64,000 bases of DNA from Temnothorax longispinosus. Taxonomy: Eukaryota; Arthropoda; Insecta; Hymenoptera; Formicidae. The position numbers and the translations under genes are program-made. The stretch spans positions 21,371,205 through 21,435,204 of the forward strand of contig NC_092359.1 of assembly GCF_030848805.1 (NCBI RefSeq). Direction: 5' to 3'. Shown one piece after another: positions 1-12,430 of the stretch (positions are counted from its first letter, which is position 1; every line of letters starts with the position of its first letter). The notes beneath the pieces were generated by a model, which worked only from the letters and a program-made list of their open reading frames with translations, was not told where the DNA came from and ran no database searches.

Positions 1-2339
1 ATTTCCTGAACTACTTTGTCTTCCGTAGAGAAAACGGAGGAAAATCGATAGCAACGTTCAGCACTTCCGCTTCTGTCGACGAAGGAAAACTTGTTTAGAA
101 AAGTGATCGAGCATGGATTATAAGGATAGACGGGAAGGAAAATACACCAGTTACACGGCAGGTTGAAATTTCACGAAAACCTTATCTTCCCCAAAGTGCT
201 CGGGCGGGGCTTCTCCGCTTCTCCTTCGATTATGATAAAAGGCGTTTGCTATTTTGCAGGACGTTGTACATACTAAACGCGCGCGCGCTTATGAGGTATA
301 ATGTGTTGCTCGAAAGTAATATACCGATCGGGGCCGGCAAGACGGTCAAGCGAATAACAAGTATAAAGCAATTACCTTGGCATTATGATCGTCCAGCTCG
401 GGACCACGGTGGTACGATGTCGGCTCTGATCGATCGAGACCAGGCTATTAATTATCCGGAGATAGGTTCGAGCCAATGCACGTCGGGGTTAAGTGACTTC
501 CTGGCACCGATGAGAAGCCATTGTTTTGTCGGATATCTTCGTAGAAAAGGTCCGAGGATGAGCTACGGATATAAACCATCCCGCGCCCTGAGCACGGTCG
601 ACCCTCGACTCGAGTCGTGACCAAGTTCGCGCGATTCGATTGAGCTTCCGCCGTTTGCGATCCACGACGGCAGAAGAAGATTGCCCCTTTTGTTCGTTAG
701 GACATTTACTTCGAAAAGAATAGACTGTCCGAGAGACGTTCTGTATCACACGGATATCGGAAAGGATCTCGTTAGAAATGAATAATGGGCACCGTGATTC
801 CGCGATTAATGAATGACGTAAAAATCTCCCTTGCGATTTCGCAAGACGATTGCGGGTATAATTTATGATCGATCAGGATGAAGACAGATAATTTATACAT
901 AAAATGTATCCGCGGTATGAATGAGAGGACAATCAATGACTCGCTATAGCGAGTAAACGAATGACCATCTATCTATAGAGTTATTAATATCCGACATAAA
1001 GTTCGATCGTTGTCTTCGTGCACAATTGTAATATTAACGGCGTCAGGAAAGTAAAAGCGGTAATATCATGCGCTATCTTCGCGCGTTATTAGCGTCAAGC
1101 GTTTCTACATCGACAGAGGATCAATTTAATACGCACGATTAACGTCTGGCAGTCTGTGAAGTGCCCCGGTACTCTTTCAGTCTGCCATAATGAAGAGTCG
1201 CCCGATATTAAAGTGCAAGATAGGGGAGGAGAGAACTGAGGGGAGGAACGGGGATGGTCGCCATTATGTCGTGTTATATTAATGTAACGACGTTACGAAG
1301 TAATATCGTTACCCGATATATAATTGGTAAGGCGAAACGTTTTACACTGATTATCCGCTATTCCCCCGCCCTGCGATTTATTTTTAATTATTTCCTGCCA
1401 ACTGCAGGATCATCGACCTGTCGCTGGTTAACCGGAGTCGATTGCGTCGCGTCCGATGTACACATAGTGTCACGGCACGCACAATTCAAAATTTATAATA
1501 ATTTGAATTATGCACCATCGTGCGTTATCGACAACAAGTTGAACTAACAGTTAGCAACATCGATTGCAGATATAATCGATATTTCATTAATTAAATTGCG
1601 TAATATAATTTCTAATAATATTGAATTGTTTGCCATGTCTGTCTCCACCCGTTTTAGCGTTTATTAATGCATATTTAAAATTAAGTTAATGATATTTGAC
1701 AAATATTTACTATTAAAGCTGCCATTATTGTCTCGGCTTAAAAGAGGAGAAATTTAAATGAGCAGATCTTATACGTCTTCTTACAGTATTATGGCAGAAG
1801 ATTTTAATAAGAGTGCTGAGTAAAGAAAGAAACTGGATATATAAGAGATTTTAGTATTTGAAGATTTCATATTAAAGTTTTAGCGTTACGCACTCTCTTT
1901 TTCAAAGCAGAAAAAAGGATACTTTATCTTATTAGACACAGATCTCATTATGTGTAGCAGCAACTTCTTAAACGTTCTAATTAATTTTTTTCTAACTGTT
2001 GCGATAAGTTTCCTAGTGTACAATTTAATATTTTAGAACATTATATTATTCAATATCGTTCATGTGTGCATATAATTATACATGCGTTCTTAATGTCAGC
2101 CACAACGATGAAGAAGCGCGCAACAAGAGACTTTTGTATCCTGAAAACAGATACAAAGTATACCGTTAAGTGAAACACGATATATAACAATTCCCGAAGC
2201 GTGGGCCACGATGAAGACTCCATTTCCGCGTCTTTCGTCGTTCGCCTTTATCTTCGTCCGGATGCGATCCCTTTGAATAGAACGTAATTTAAGGAACGCC
2301 TCGCTCTGTTATCCTAACATCAAATTTGAATCGAGCGCG
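1..2339. other. Gene-free mixed-composition region
   Basis: The first 750 bases are CpG-containing, and short open frames overlap there on both strands (plus 246-620, minus 489-749) with no protein-like signature. The rest becomes AT-rich after about 1550. A perfect 16-base palindrome, ACTCGCTATAGCGAGT, sits at 939-954. I see no gene, RNA gene or mobile element. Confidence 0.6.
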
Positions 2340-3060
2340 GTCTCATCCGCGGATGTATCTCCCGTGAATCGCCGTGGGATCGTCTCTCACCGAATTTATT
2401 CCGAATTCAAATTGCGTCAAACAAAGCGGCGGGGCGTGCGTAAGAACACAACCCGTAGTCGTGGATACCGGAAATTGCAGCGTTCAGCGTGTGCACCCAC
2501 TCGCGCGCGTTCCGCCGCCGCGCCGGTGCGGTGTATACATTATTTAGCCGCGCTGGAAACCGCGGGCTGAAATATCGCGATCCTACACCCCGCGCTCGTC
2601 CCGACCTCGATCGATGTCTGTGTGGAGCGAGCCCACGCGAACATAATTTGCGAAAGCTCGGTTTTCCGTCCGGGGCCGCGAGACACAGCGGGATTCGTGC
2701 GAGCACGCGGGATACACAAGGTAGAGCGCTCTGTAACGTTGCGCTGCGGCGCAACGAGACGAGGAGAAGGACGCGTGCGCCTTGTACTGGCTGAAATGGA
2801 CCATTGTTCTAGGCGATGGTTCGACGACCACCCTCGCCCAAACAAAACGATCGAGACGTCCGGGATCTACGATGCCGGGCCGCGATCGGGGTCGGCCGTG
2901 TAGGCCGTCTCGACCTATCCGAGCCATTCCGGCGAACGCACGTCTTCGCCTTTTTCTCTCTCTCTCCTCTGGTGGCTATAAGGTAGAAATAGCGATGCCG
3001 GATATTCCTAAAACTCAAACCACCATGACACTCGACGGCCAAACATAATTGCCCGGCGCA
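2340..3060. other. CpG-dense block, possible island or promoter region
   Basis: The stretch is rich in CG dinucleotides and is open in several frames on both strands (frames of 68-115 codons overlap each other), which points to base composition rather than coding. It contains an 8-base-arm hairpin at 2737-2756 (CGTTGCGC then GCGCAACG), and another lies just beyond it at 3062-3081 (TTACGGCG then CGCCGTAA). CpG-dense segments in insects often mark promoters or exons, but no TATA box, initiator or clear splice pair is visible. Function is unknown. Confidence 0.4.
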
Positions 3061-6000
3061 TTTACGGCGCCTCCGCCGTAATTATAAGGCGCAGGAATTG
3101 CAATTAGTCCCTTTATCGTAATGCCCGCCGTGTGCATTGTGCAGCCCAATTACGTTTGACTGTCGTAACCGCTGTTGACTATAGCGCGAACAATTATGAC
3201 GCGTGGTAGCGATGGTGGCAAGATTAATGTGATAACGACGGGTACTTCATATTTATGGCTTTTTCGATTTATGCGTTGTTTAGCTTGCACATTTATTTTA
3301 CCGCGTTTATCGTGAATTATGGAACACAGACGGCCAAATTGATATTCTATTCAAGACGCGTAAACGAACCTGCATGCAAATGTATAATGAACTTCGCGAA
3401 AATAATTATTAATCCTATAGCTGTAATCTATATAGGCGATAATTACCTCAATTACCTGGAACGCTTTACGTTCTCGTCGGTTTAGTACTGGGCGTTTATC
3501 ATTAGTCGGTTTAATACACCGAAAATACTAGGAATCCGAACGAATTACGGGTCGGGACTTCCCGACAGTTGATGAGGCGAACGGAAGTTGTAGCAGCTCC
3601 ACGAAAGAAAAAAAAACAACTTTGGCCCGGCTTACGCTCAACGAGCGTAACTTATTCCCTGATTTGAAATTCAGCGCCATATCTACCATTTATGTCCACA
3701 GCACGTGTGTGGCTATCGATGGTTATTCGTAAGTATACGTATATGTACATACGTGTATGCAGGTAACGCGATTGTACGTACACGAATACACCTTCGCCTG
3801 CTTTCTGCAAGAAGTAGAAAATATTTTTAGGGAGCACGTCGGATCATCAAGTATCCTGTTTCACCCTTTATATTCTCACATATCCTCTTGTTAGTCCTTT
3901 CCTCCTATTGGCCGTTTTTTTTTTAATAACGGGGTGGTTTCTCTTTCTTCTTCATTTGTAGGTCTCTTTCTTTCTGAAAGATCTTCCTCACTTATTCGCG
4001 AAATGTCTATAGACAAAATTTTTATGCAGCCACTGCTGCAGTTTCCTCACTTTCCCTCAGTAAGTTATTGGACCATTTAATCAGATAAGATGAATTATTA
4101 TGCCAGGCGATGGGAATACAAATTAAGTTATATGAAAATTGGGTACAAGATATACTAAGGAATTGTGATGCAAGCGATGCAAGCGTAATAAAAAAAATAG
4201 CGAATAAACTCTTTTAATATACGCAACTGTTTTCGCATTATTTTCGACTATCTAATATAGTGACACTACATTTAGAAAATTTTTTCAGTGGGATCATCGA
4301 TTATCGTAAACGTTTATAACGGTTGTAGCAAAAAAATGATAGTAGTTGTAATTGGTTTTCTATTCGAAATGGGATATGTATAAGTGAGATCGATGTCACA
4401 AGTCACAATCCGTATCAAGTGCCGAAATATCGAAAACGATTCGAACGTTCATGAAGTGGATGTATCGTTGGTATACGTATCGTATCGCCACTTGAATTTC
4501 GTTCTCGTAACGGGTTGTACGCCATTATTATTTCGCATATCGGCGCGGGAAGATTATTTGCAAGCGCGGGAGACAAAGGAATCGCCTGTGCGAAACGATT
4601 CGAGATACCTCTTTCCGCCTCCATCTTCCGTACGTTTTTTCTGCATTCCCTTTTCATCCCCGGCGGGCCAATCGCTCCAATCGGCGAGCTTTGTCCGTGT
4701 GCCGAACCGTATACGTATGTATAAGGAACGAAAAAATCGAGAATTGGTAGGGGGATCAATGCGTAATGGAAGACCCTCTCTCCCTCCGGCGAGCCTCTCG
4801 CGGCAGTCACGGCGAGTCACGATGAATGGCCGGTATTACTTTATCGGCGACCAGGCTAAATCGAAAATTGAAAAACGGACGGGGCCGCGATGAAAGAAAG
4901 TAGGTCGTGCTCCGGCTGTTATCGACGTCGTTCTTTCCCTTTTGTATTTCTCGCTATCTCGCGTCTTGCCTAGCGCGAACCTTTCTCTTCCTTTTCAACG
5001 ACTAATGCGGGCAATCCTTAAGCTACTTTCCAGTGACGAGACCAATATGTTAATTCCAAGGAAAAAGGTTGCAACTTGTTCCGATAGTTCTGATAGTTCG
5101 ATAATTACGAGTAACAGTCAAGAATTTATCTTAGCGCTATTGATTGTCTCAAATGTATTTTTAAGGGACTTCGTGGTTATTCAGATGTTTTATAAAGGAT
5201 GTAATCCTCTTCGTGTGACACGACTGTTTTGCTATTTTCATAAGTACGATATTATGAATGTTAATGGTAAATGTTAATGATAAATTTATCTAGTTAATTT
5301 TTCGCACTTATCTGAGTAATTGAGTTGCTATCAGGTACTTCCAATGACTTTATATGCAATTAATAATAAGTGCGCAGCAATTATATGTAATTCGCAACAG
5401 GATTTTAGTTGGTGTATAAACGTAAGAATTTATTGCTCCTCGGACAGGTGCGTATACACGTGCGTTACAACTTACTCGAGAGACTGATCGAGCCAGTTTT
5501 TCCGCGACTTAAATACTCGCGATTTACCGCGACTTAAACAGGTGTGTCAATAAGTCAATCTGTCAACCATCTAATTTTCCCGTGGATAACACCGATGTAG
5601 AGATTAATCAAAGACGAAAGTAAAGTATTTTCAGTGCGCAAGAGCTTATAATTATCTCTTTTCTGCGTCGCCACTTTTCATGTGAGCACATTTTTACGTT
5701 GAGCTAATACAAGTTTCTGCAGAAATTCACGCCGGTCTCTCGTACACGATTACGATATTCTCAGACTGGATACGATTTAGGTGATCGCAAGGAAACGGGA
5801 AAGGACAAAAAAGCAAATGGAGCAACACGCGAAATTTTCTTTCCGTCGTCCGTTCGACAGTCCAGGAGGACTTCGAGAGGGACGGAAAGGAGTCCCCGCC
5901 ATCATCATTAGTCCCGCTCTACCGATAATCGCGATCGTTCTTACGAACGCACAAATTGCCTTTCAAATTGCTCCCCCCCTGAGAAAACAGGGCCCGGTGC

Positions 6001-6971
6001 CAGAGATGCCCTCTTTTTAACACTGACGAAAAGACGGAGAGCGCTCGATGCATCGAGCGAGGACGATAAAGCGAGATAGGGCCGACGAGATAAAGAGAGG
6101 AAAGGTTTCGTCCTCCTGCGGTTCGGGATCCCTTCGTGGAAACGCGGTAATAGCACGGTCCTCCTCGACCGTTTTTCTCCGTTCCCTTTCGATGATGTTG
6201 TATCCACTCCTCGCGAGGGGGTGAGATTCTTTCAATTTTGTACACGAGGAAAAGTTGTTTCCGCATCACACGATTCTATTCGCTGTTTACACGGGGTAAC
6301 ATAAGACGAAATCAAATGAAGACCGCCCGCCGATTGATTTCTTGAAAACAATCGTATGGCGCCGTGCTGGCGAATCGTAAACGAAAGTAAATTGAGTGGT
6401 CTCTCCGACGCGATTACATTTAAATGCTTCATTGGAAGTTAGCACATTTATCTACATTCACGAGTTAAGAGTGTAATTTAGATTCCAGCCCATCGTAATG
6501 TTTATTTATTTATTATTTATTTATAGCTGTACAATTTTGTCTTTAATATAATTTAAGAAAACATTCTATACATATTAAGAAGATTAGATTAAGAAGATAT
6601 ATTTTTAAAAGGAAATAATAACGTTTAACGCCAAAATAAAGTTTTCTTCACATAATTATCTTTTAAATATTAAATAAGAATAAAATTTTTGTCTATAATA
6701 GAGTTATATTTGAACTTGTAACTAAAGTATTGATAACTTTATATTAAATATATGCAATTTAAAGTTATTAATGACACGCGCCAATCTTTAATACGACATT
6801 TTGTAAGACCGGTTAACTCGATATTGATCAAGACTCACTCATGATGGAAATATATATAAAGATATATCAAATATATATATCGAATGTCGCTAAGTGATGC
6901 AGCGATATCATAAGGATCACCCGGGCCATTAATAATCGTTACCAACTATCTGGACTCGGCGAGACAGCTGC
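3061..6971. other. Mixed intergenic or intronic DNA, no recognised gene
   Basis: AT-rich DNA with CpG-rich islets at about 4.5-4.9 kb and 5.8-6.2 kb. The longest frame (plus 4384-4893, 169 codons) is opposed by open minus frames of 131 and 88 codons, has no recognisable domain and uses no clear splice signals, so I do not call it. From 6433 to 6960 the DNA is strongly AT-rich, with TTTATT repeats (6499-6525) and ATATAT strings (6848-6885). Confidence 0.5.
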
Positions 6972-7209
6972 ATGATATATCACAATCTAAAACTGCCTCG
7001 GAGAGAGGTAACAAAGAGTGAATTCAAATTCATAAACCTCTCACCGAGTAAATCGATGTTCTTGTCAATACGTCCGGCCTGCGGACGCCATAATGTAGAT
7101 TCTTTCGTCCGCCGGTATCTAATGACCGTGATCTTTTTTCGGGATAACCGTTCTCTGACTCACGGTCTACAGCGAAGCCTAACTAGCCAATTAAACGAGA
7201 AGCGACCGT

Positions 7210-7340
7210 CACAAGATGAAGGTAACTACCCACGGCATCGCGCAATTACTGAGAAAAGGCATGGCGCTAAAAGATTCATAGCTGCTACTGAAGTTCCTTG
7301 GTGCAGTTTCATGCCTTTCAGCTGGCCAGAAATAATTTCG
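7210..7340. repeat. Diverged dispersed repeat, copy A
   Basis: This segment carries, in order, CACAAGATGAAGGTAACTAC (7210-7229), GCTAAAAGATTCAT (7266-7279) and TAATTTCG (7333-7340). Copy B at 7750 carries near-identical blocks with almost the same spacing (56 versus 58 bases, then 67 versus 62). The shared GCTAAAAGATTCAT block is read in different frames by the open frames over the two copies, so the similarity is at DNA level and does not reflect a shared protein. It is likely an old segmental copy or a decayed non-autonomous transposon. The ends and any target-site duplication are not visible. Confidence 0.5.
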
Positions 7341-7749
7341 TTGTGTGAATGCTCGGCACGATATTGGTTGTCAAACGTACGTCGCATTTATTCCAAAATA
7401 ACATCTACTCACGTATTTTATTTTAAAATCCATTTTTTAAATAATGCAGACATCTCTCTGATATTCCTGAAAAAGTCTCTCGCCCGTTAAATACCGCACA
7501 AATTTCTGATATTTATAAAAATAGTTCTATTCCGTTTAATAAAATTGAAATGTCTGTAAGATATAAATGTCAGCTCCAGTAACGTTACATTGCGTTCTTA
7601 AATACCTTACGTCAAAATTCTCTCTCATCAAGTTGCACAATCGTGAAAATAAATTATTATATGCACAATCTTTATTTCGTTTTCATTAGAAGTATCATTA
7701 AGAAAAGGCAATAAGGTAGAAACGTGCAATTTTCGATTGTACGGTACAC

Positions 7750-7880
7750 CACAAGACGAAGCTAACTACGCACTCAACGCACGCAGTTTCCAGATAAATT
7801 TCACGACGCTAAAAGATTCATGCGCGTGCCTCTGGTGTCAGGGATTTTTTTTCCTCGGACGCCCGAGACTAATTTCACTT
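7750..7880. repeat. Diverged dispersed repeat, copy B
   Basis: It matches copy A: CACAAGACGAAGCTAACTAC (7750-7769) differs at two positions from the block at 7210, GCTAAAAGATTCAT is identical (7808-7821), and CTAATTTCACTTTCC follows at about 7869. A run of eight T at about 7845-7852 is absent from copy A. The overlapping short open frame (7737-7949) has no known domain and is probably incidental. Confidence 0.5.
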
Positions 7881-8076
7881 TCCACGTTCAAAGCTCACGT
7901 AACGCTCACGTTTGAACGCTCCATAGAAATTATCACTAGCTTCGTATAGTATATGCAATTTGATCCGTTAGATTTGTATCTATTAACGTTTCTCATAACA
8001 TTAACGTTTCCCAATGTTTTTTTTAATAATGATGTGGAAAACGCGGATAGAAAGGATTCATTCTCCATTAGATCGC

Positions 8077-8179
8077 CATAAGAGGATGCTACCTACACAT
8101 ATCATTCGAACGGGCATGACGCCTGTAGGATCGACAATCAGGCCCTTCTCCAATGATTTCACTTTCGACGTGGCAAGCT
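8077..8179. repeat. Possible third, shortened copy of the 7.2/7.75 kb repeat
   Basis: CATAAGAGGATGCTACCTAC (8077-8096) matches 16 of 20 bases of the copy B start block. ATTTCACTTTCGACGTGGCAAGCT near 8156-8179 resembles the copy B end region (ATTTCACTTTCCACGT then AAGCT). The spacing is about 40 bases shorter than in A and B, and the middle block is missing. Assignment is tentative. Confidence 0.25.
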
Positions 8180-9300
8180 TAGTGTAGCATCTTCGACGGA
8201 CATTTGGAGCGAAAGAACCTCAGTGATGGAGAAAGTTGCTTGGGCACAGATAACTTATACAGGTTGACAGGCATTTCTTGTAATCACGGAACCCATATTT
8301 TCCAGGATACTCAAGCAACGCGGTGGTAAATTCTTATCGCGGAATGTTAGCGGCGAATACCTTAGTGGCACAATGTTTCAGAACAAGCTGTATGTTTTAG
8401 GAAGAAGAACAGCACTCCGTTTTACGAGCGATATCGCTAAGAGTAATGCTTCACGGACGAAATTACGTCGGACGGTAGATAAAGTAAACTCCACCAGACA
8501 GGCTGGAAAGAGCGAAATTTGCTTCGTTATTAGATATGGCCATTACTTGCAATATCCGCTCAACGCGTTATTTATCGTGCCCCAAGATAGATCGATTGTA
8601 ATTTTCCTGATACTTGTTAAGAGCAATATTGTGATTACACGGCGTTATCTGAGTACGGTAAACTGGCAAGATATTTAGCATGAGTATAGTATAGGCATGC
8701 ATAATCACAGTCAAATATCAGATTGTTTATTTAATCGCATGAAATGTAAAAAGACATTATGTTCAATTTATAATAATTAATAAGAGGGAGAGAAACATAT
8801 ATTTATTTTCAAATACTTCACGATAATAATATTTAACGTTAGCAATTTTCCAATATATGACATACGAGTACTACAGTAATGCAGTAACTTTCTACGTTGT
8901 GTACACAGGAATATTTCGTAGTCTCGCAAATGTCGAAAATTCCTGTTTACGTGTCTCTTGAAATATTCAGCGTGTCACGAGCAATCAACCAGTTTTCTTC
9001 AAAGCGTCGGTTAACGGTACGGGTCAAAGTTATTTTTATGAACCGGCAGATAAATACTCGTGGAATTTTCACGTGCATAAGAAATTACAGGGACATTGGG
9101 TGTTCACGGGAGTTATTTCTTCGCTCCGAGTGCTCCGAGAGACGGGAGAGGCTATATAACTACCGCGCGCCGTCAAAGTTGGCGCGTGTAGGTTTTATTT
9201 TTGAAGCCGCGTGTACATCGAATACACGGAGGATCATTCGGATTTTAATTAAACGGATTAAGCGTGTCGTTATGGACCTTAAATTTCTGTGAATACAAGA
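8180..9300. other. Gene-free region
   Basis: Mixed AT-rich DNA. The frame at 8897-9292 (plus, 131 codons) is the longest here but has no domain, signal peptide or clear splice boundary. I treat it as chance. Confidence 0.5.
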
Positions 9301-9980
9301 AAACGGTTATACGTTACGTCGCGGAACCTTTACAAGACACTAATTGTGTTTACGATCGCTTTAAGTCCAGCCTGTTTGACGTTCGCTCGTAAAGCAAAAC
9401 CTAAAGTCGGAATTATGGCGCCCCTCCGGTTTCGTTCCGCATTTTTTCCGCGCGTTAAGCATCCATGAAATTTAATTATTTTTTATGTCACCGCGGATTT
9501 GAATAATGCCGCGGGATTGGGGAACCCGGCGCGCGAATTTGTCTCCTCGCGGAGATTACCGCGGCCGACGATTAATTTGTTCAGGTAATTAAGAATTCGC
9601 ACGACGCTCGGCATTCGCGACCGCACGGAATGAATATCGTTCTGAAAATTATTCAAGATTCTTCAGTACGTCGTCAACGCGACGCTACGTCCTCGACCTT
9701 TGTCAAAATTTTACGAGCCCGCTACAACGAGTTTCACATTCACCGTCGTAAAATGCCTTAAACCTTTATCCCCGTAATCTTGTTCGTTATACCCACTCGC
9801 TAATACGACCACGTCTTTTTCTCGTACCTCTTTCGCCCCGCAGCATTTTCCGCCGTGCTATCTTATAATGTAATCTTAGGTCCAGCAATTCATAGATTCC
9901 ACGCTCGATAGAAGCTCGAAAGTTTCGCCGAGGCTTTTACAGGAGATCATATGTTTCGTTTTGTAGCGCGCTCCTTATCC
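9301..9980. other. CpG-containing block, possible noncoding conserved segment
   Basis: GC-balanced sequence with almost no open frames: ACCGCGGATT, GCCGCGGGAT and TACCGCGGCC repeat the CCGCGG core within about 70 bases (about 9491-9565), followed by ATTAATTT and AATTAAG homeodomain-like AT cores. Low coding potential together with balanced GC makes a regulatory role possible, but conservation cannot be judged from a single sequence. Confidence 0.3.
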
Positions 9981-10342
9981 GCGGAGATAATCACGCTCGA
10001 TACACTTTAGCAACCTGAACAGGTTTTCGAGGAGTTTATGTAGCGTAGGAAGATGATAACAATTTACGCGCAAAATTTCTAATGATATAATTAAGTTTAC
10101 GCGCGTTACGACACAAGCTGGAGATATACCAGATTTCTTGAGATACATGTACATCATATCTTTTAAATAATGCATATATATGTTGTATATCTTCATGCCT
10201 TTATAGTTTATTCATATTTTATTCAGTAATTAGGAGCCGATGATAAACATATGTCGGAGATATCGAATTTCTGATTAATTAAACTGTAATTTAAAATAAG
10301 TGGATATATAATGAAACTTTCTCGATGATAATAATAATAATA

Positions 10343-10651
10343 CTACATACCACTTCGAAAATTTAAGTCTTTTGGATAATAATAAATCGCGTGTCCAAGA
10401 TTCAAATAAATTACCTTCGATGATGATGGCCATAATTCAACCCAATGGCCTGGTTCGGCAGTAACGCCATGCATCATTGTCGCATAGCGCGCGCCACCAT
10501 ATGGGACACACATCGGCGTTACCACGTAGATGCCATCCAGAAGTTGATCGGGACACGATGCGAACGGAATTTTCGAGTGGAACGCAGCTGGAAATTCCAG
10601 AGGGTCGATGACGACGGCACCGGAAACCGTTCTTCTATCGAGCGTGCCGAA
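10343..10651 (-). CDS. Candidate internal exon, unknown protein (strand unresolved)
   Basis: On the minus strand a frame is open from just after a TGA at 10652-10654 down to a stop at 10343. Its middle translates to protein-like sequence with residues such as DGIYVVTPMCVPYGGARY and EPGHWVELWPSSSK, rich in G, P, Y, V and W. Directly after the SSSK codons (10415) comes GTAATT, an in-phase acceptable 5' splice donor, so an exon of roughly 10415 to 10640 is conceivable; a clear acceptor with a pyrimidine tract is not seen. The plus strand is also open over much of this stretch (10445-10690, 81 codons) with codon boundaries in register and a higher G+C at third positions, so the coding strand, if any, is unresolved. 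I recognise no family. It could simply be chance openness. Confidence 0.2.
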   Translation of the reverse strand, partial: FGTLDRRTVSGAVVIDPLEFPAAFHSKIPFASCPDQLLDGIYVVTPMCVPYGGARYATMMHGVTAEPGHWVELWPSSSKVIYLNLGHAIYYYPKDLNFRSGM

Positions 10652-10690
10652 TCAGAGCTAACTCCCACTAATTACGCCAAACGGAACTAG

Positions 10691-11780
10691 AGCAACGCTA
10701 AGCGCGTCTCATCGCATCGGTAGAATCTATTTACGGGATCGTACAGGTGCGAACATATTGGCGGGACACACGAACCCGTATGTGCGGTCCAATGCAACCA
10801 CATGCGTCAGCATCCAAAGGCAAACGAGGTGCCGAGTAGTTAGGTCAGCGTTGTGTATGATCAAACGGACTATGTATACGAATTTACATTAACGCTGTCT
10901 CCTTCATGAACATCGATCGGTCGCGCGATAGAGAAACCTGCGGGCATAGAAATTCACTCCCACCGGGTTTAAACCCACGTTCCATTTCGATCGGCGTATA
11001 CATTTTCGAAGGTCGCTGGTTAAGCTGTCTCTCTGTGGTAGGTGATGTCGAAACTGATTAGCGTTCTTGTCTAAGCGCGGCAACGCTGGGCTGGTGATAA
11101 TTTGAGTAAATTGCTAGTATGTGCTGGAAGAGGCATTTTAACTTGAGGTATTTTAACAACATGCGAAAAGTACACGTTATGTATGTTAATATTTCACAAG
11201 CCGGTTCGTGTTTTCTGCTAAGATAATCGACGTTTCGCTTGCCTGCTAATCGCGGATATCGATCGATATCCCGTGACCTCGATAATAATTAATTGACACA
11301 TCAGTGGTCGTGGCAGCTTAGCGTGCACGAATCTGAAGACAGCTTGTAGACGGGAACGAGAAAATTACAAAGTTTCGTGGGATATCAGTAGTGTACACGT
11401 CGTGTAAATCTGGTCGTCCACGGGGGAGAAGGGGGGGTGGTGGACAACGGTCCGTCCATGGTCAGGTCCCCGGGGGCTTTTCATGAACGGGGAGACTGGT
11501 CCATGCAAAACTTTTCAATGGACCTCCATCACAATGGGATGGCGGTTTACATTTATTAGACCCGCGGCGAAATGCTTAGTTTGCATTTGAAACCTGCCGT
11601 CCACCCTCATTCACGGTGTGCTCTCGCGGAAAAGCGCCGGTATACTCAATACCTATCTTTGTGCTGAGGGTTGCCGCGCGGCCATGCCCGTAGAATAAAG
11701 TTTGTCTCCCTCGTTAAATGGATCATTCTGGGCGTGAATGATTGTCGCAACACTCGCTTGTCTAGTTTCTTAATTATCGG
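10691..11780. other. GC-balanced region without open frames
   Basis: About 1.1 kb of mixed composition with no open frame of 60 codons or more on either strand, unlike other GC-balanced blocks here. It includes a 16-base palindrome GATATCGATCGATATC (11255-11270), a G-rich run at 11422-11440, and GTTTAAAC within a longer dyad at about 10968. This would fit noncoding regulatory DNA or a noncoding exon; nothing more specific can be said. Confidence 0.3.
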
Positions 11781-12331
11781 TTAAATCAATACCGAGTGTG
11801 AATATGTGTTCACAAACCTAAATTTATATGTGGCATATGATAATACATATCTTTGATGTATTAAAATAGAAAATTTTTTAGCATTTTTTTTATAAAAAAT
11901 ATTTGATCTTATAAAGTTCATTTTGCAATTTTATTCTTTCAGTAAATATAGCCAGAATAGATATACTTAGGATATAATGCATTAGATTAAACAAATATAA
12001 TATACGCGTTAAAAAATAATATACTATATTTTAAATATGCATTTCAAAGACTTTTATTATTATATACCGTAATTCTTTTTAAGTATTCGCTAATTATTAT
12101 CGACGATAATTCCTTTAAAGCGGAAAAGAAAACAATTATTCTTCATTACAGTTCTCTATAAGAGAGACAAAATTATTTCACGACATCTATTTTTAATTAA
12201 ACGGCAATTGAAATGGCAGTACTTAAACTGAAATAAAAAAAGAACTCGTAATTAATTACGAATCGCCATGAAGTATTCATAACAGTGACAGCACAAAGCG
12301 GAGTTTATTCAACCATGTATTTATCGCTAAA
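11781..12331. other. AT-rich gene-free region
   Basis: Long A/T runs (for example 11870-11900) and no credible open frame. I see nothing else. Confidence 0.6.
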
Positions 12332-12430
12332 AACAGATTAACGGTACAACTGCACGATTCAACTGTACTTTAATCTGTTGTGAATCAACTCCGACTTTTT
12401 AACTCGTATTATTGCGAGTTAAAGAGTCGG
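12332..12430. repeat. Two adjacent imperfect hairpins
   Basis: The first hairpin pairs AACAGATTAA (12332-12341) with TTAATCTGTT (12370-12379) and, after a small bulge, GTAC at 12344-12347 with GTAC at 12365-12368. The second pairs CCGACTTTTTAACTCG (12391-12406) with CGAGTTAAAGAGTCGG (12415-12430), 15 of 16 bases complementary around an 8-base loop. The pair could be a decayed foldback element or a structured transcript. Confidence 0.5.

Noticed and set aside
465..474. GGTTCGAGCC, resembling a tRNA B box
   Set aside because: No A box, anticodon arm or acceptor stem can be formed around it.
4384..4893. 169-codon plus-strand open frame
   Set aside because: Opposed by long minus frames over the same DNA, with no domain, no splice signals and a composition-driven Arg/Ser/Pro-rich second half.
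6972..7490. 172-codon plus-strand frame over repeat copy A
   Set aside because: The DNA repeat it contains is read in a different frame in copy B, so the frame is not what is conserved.
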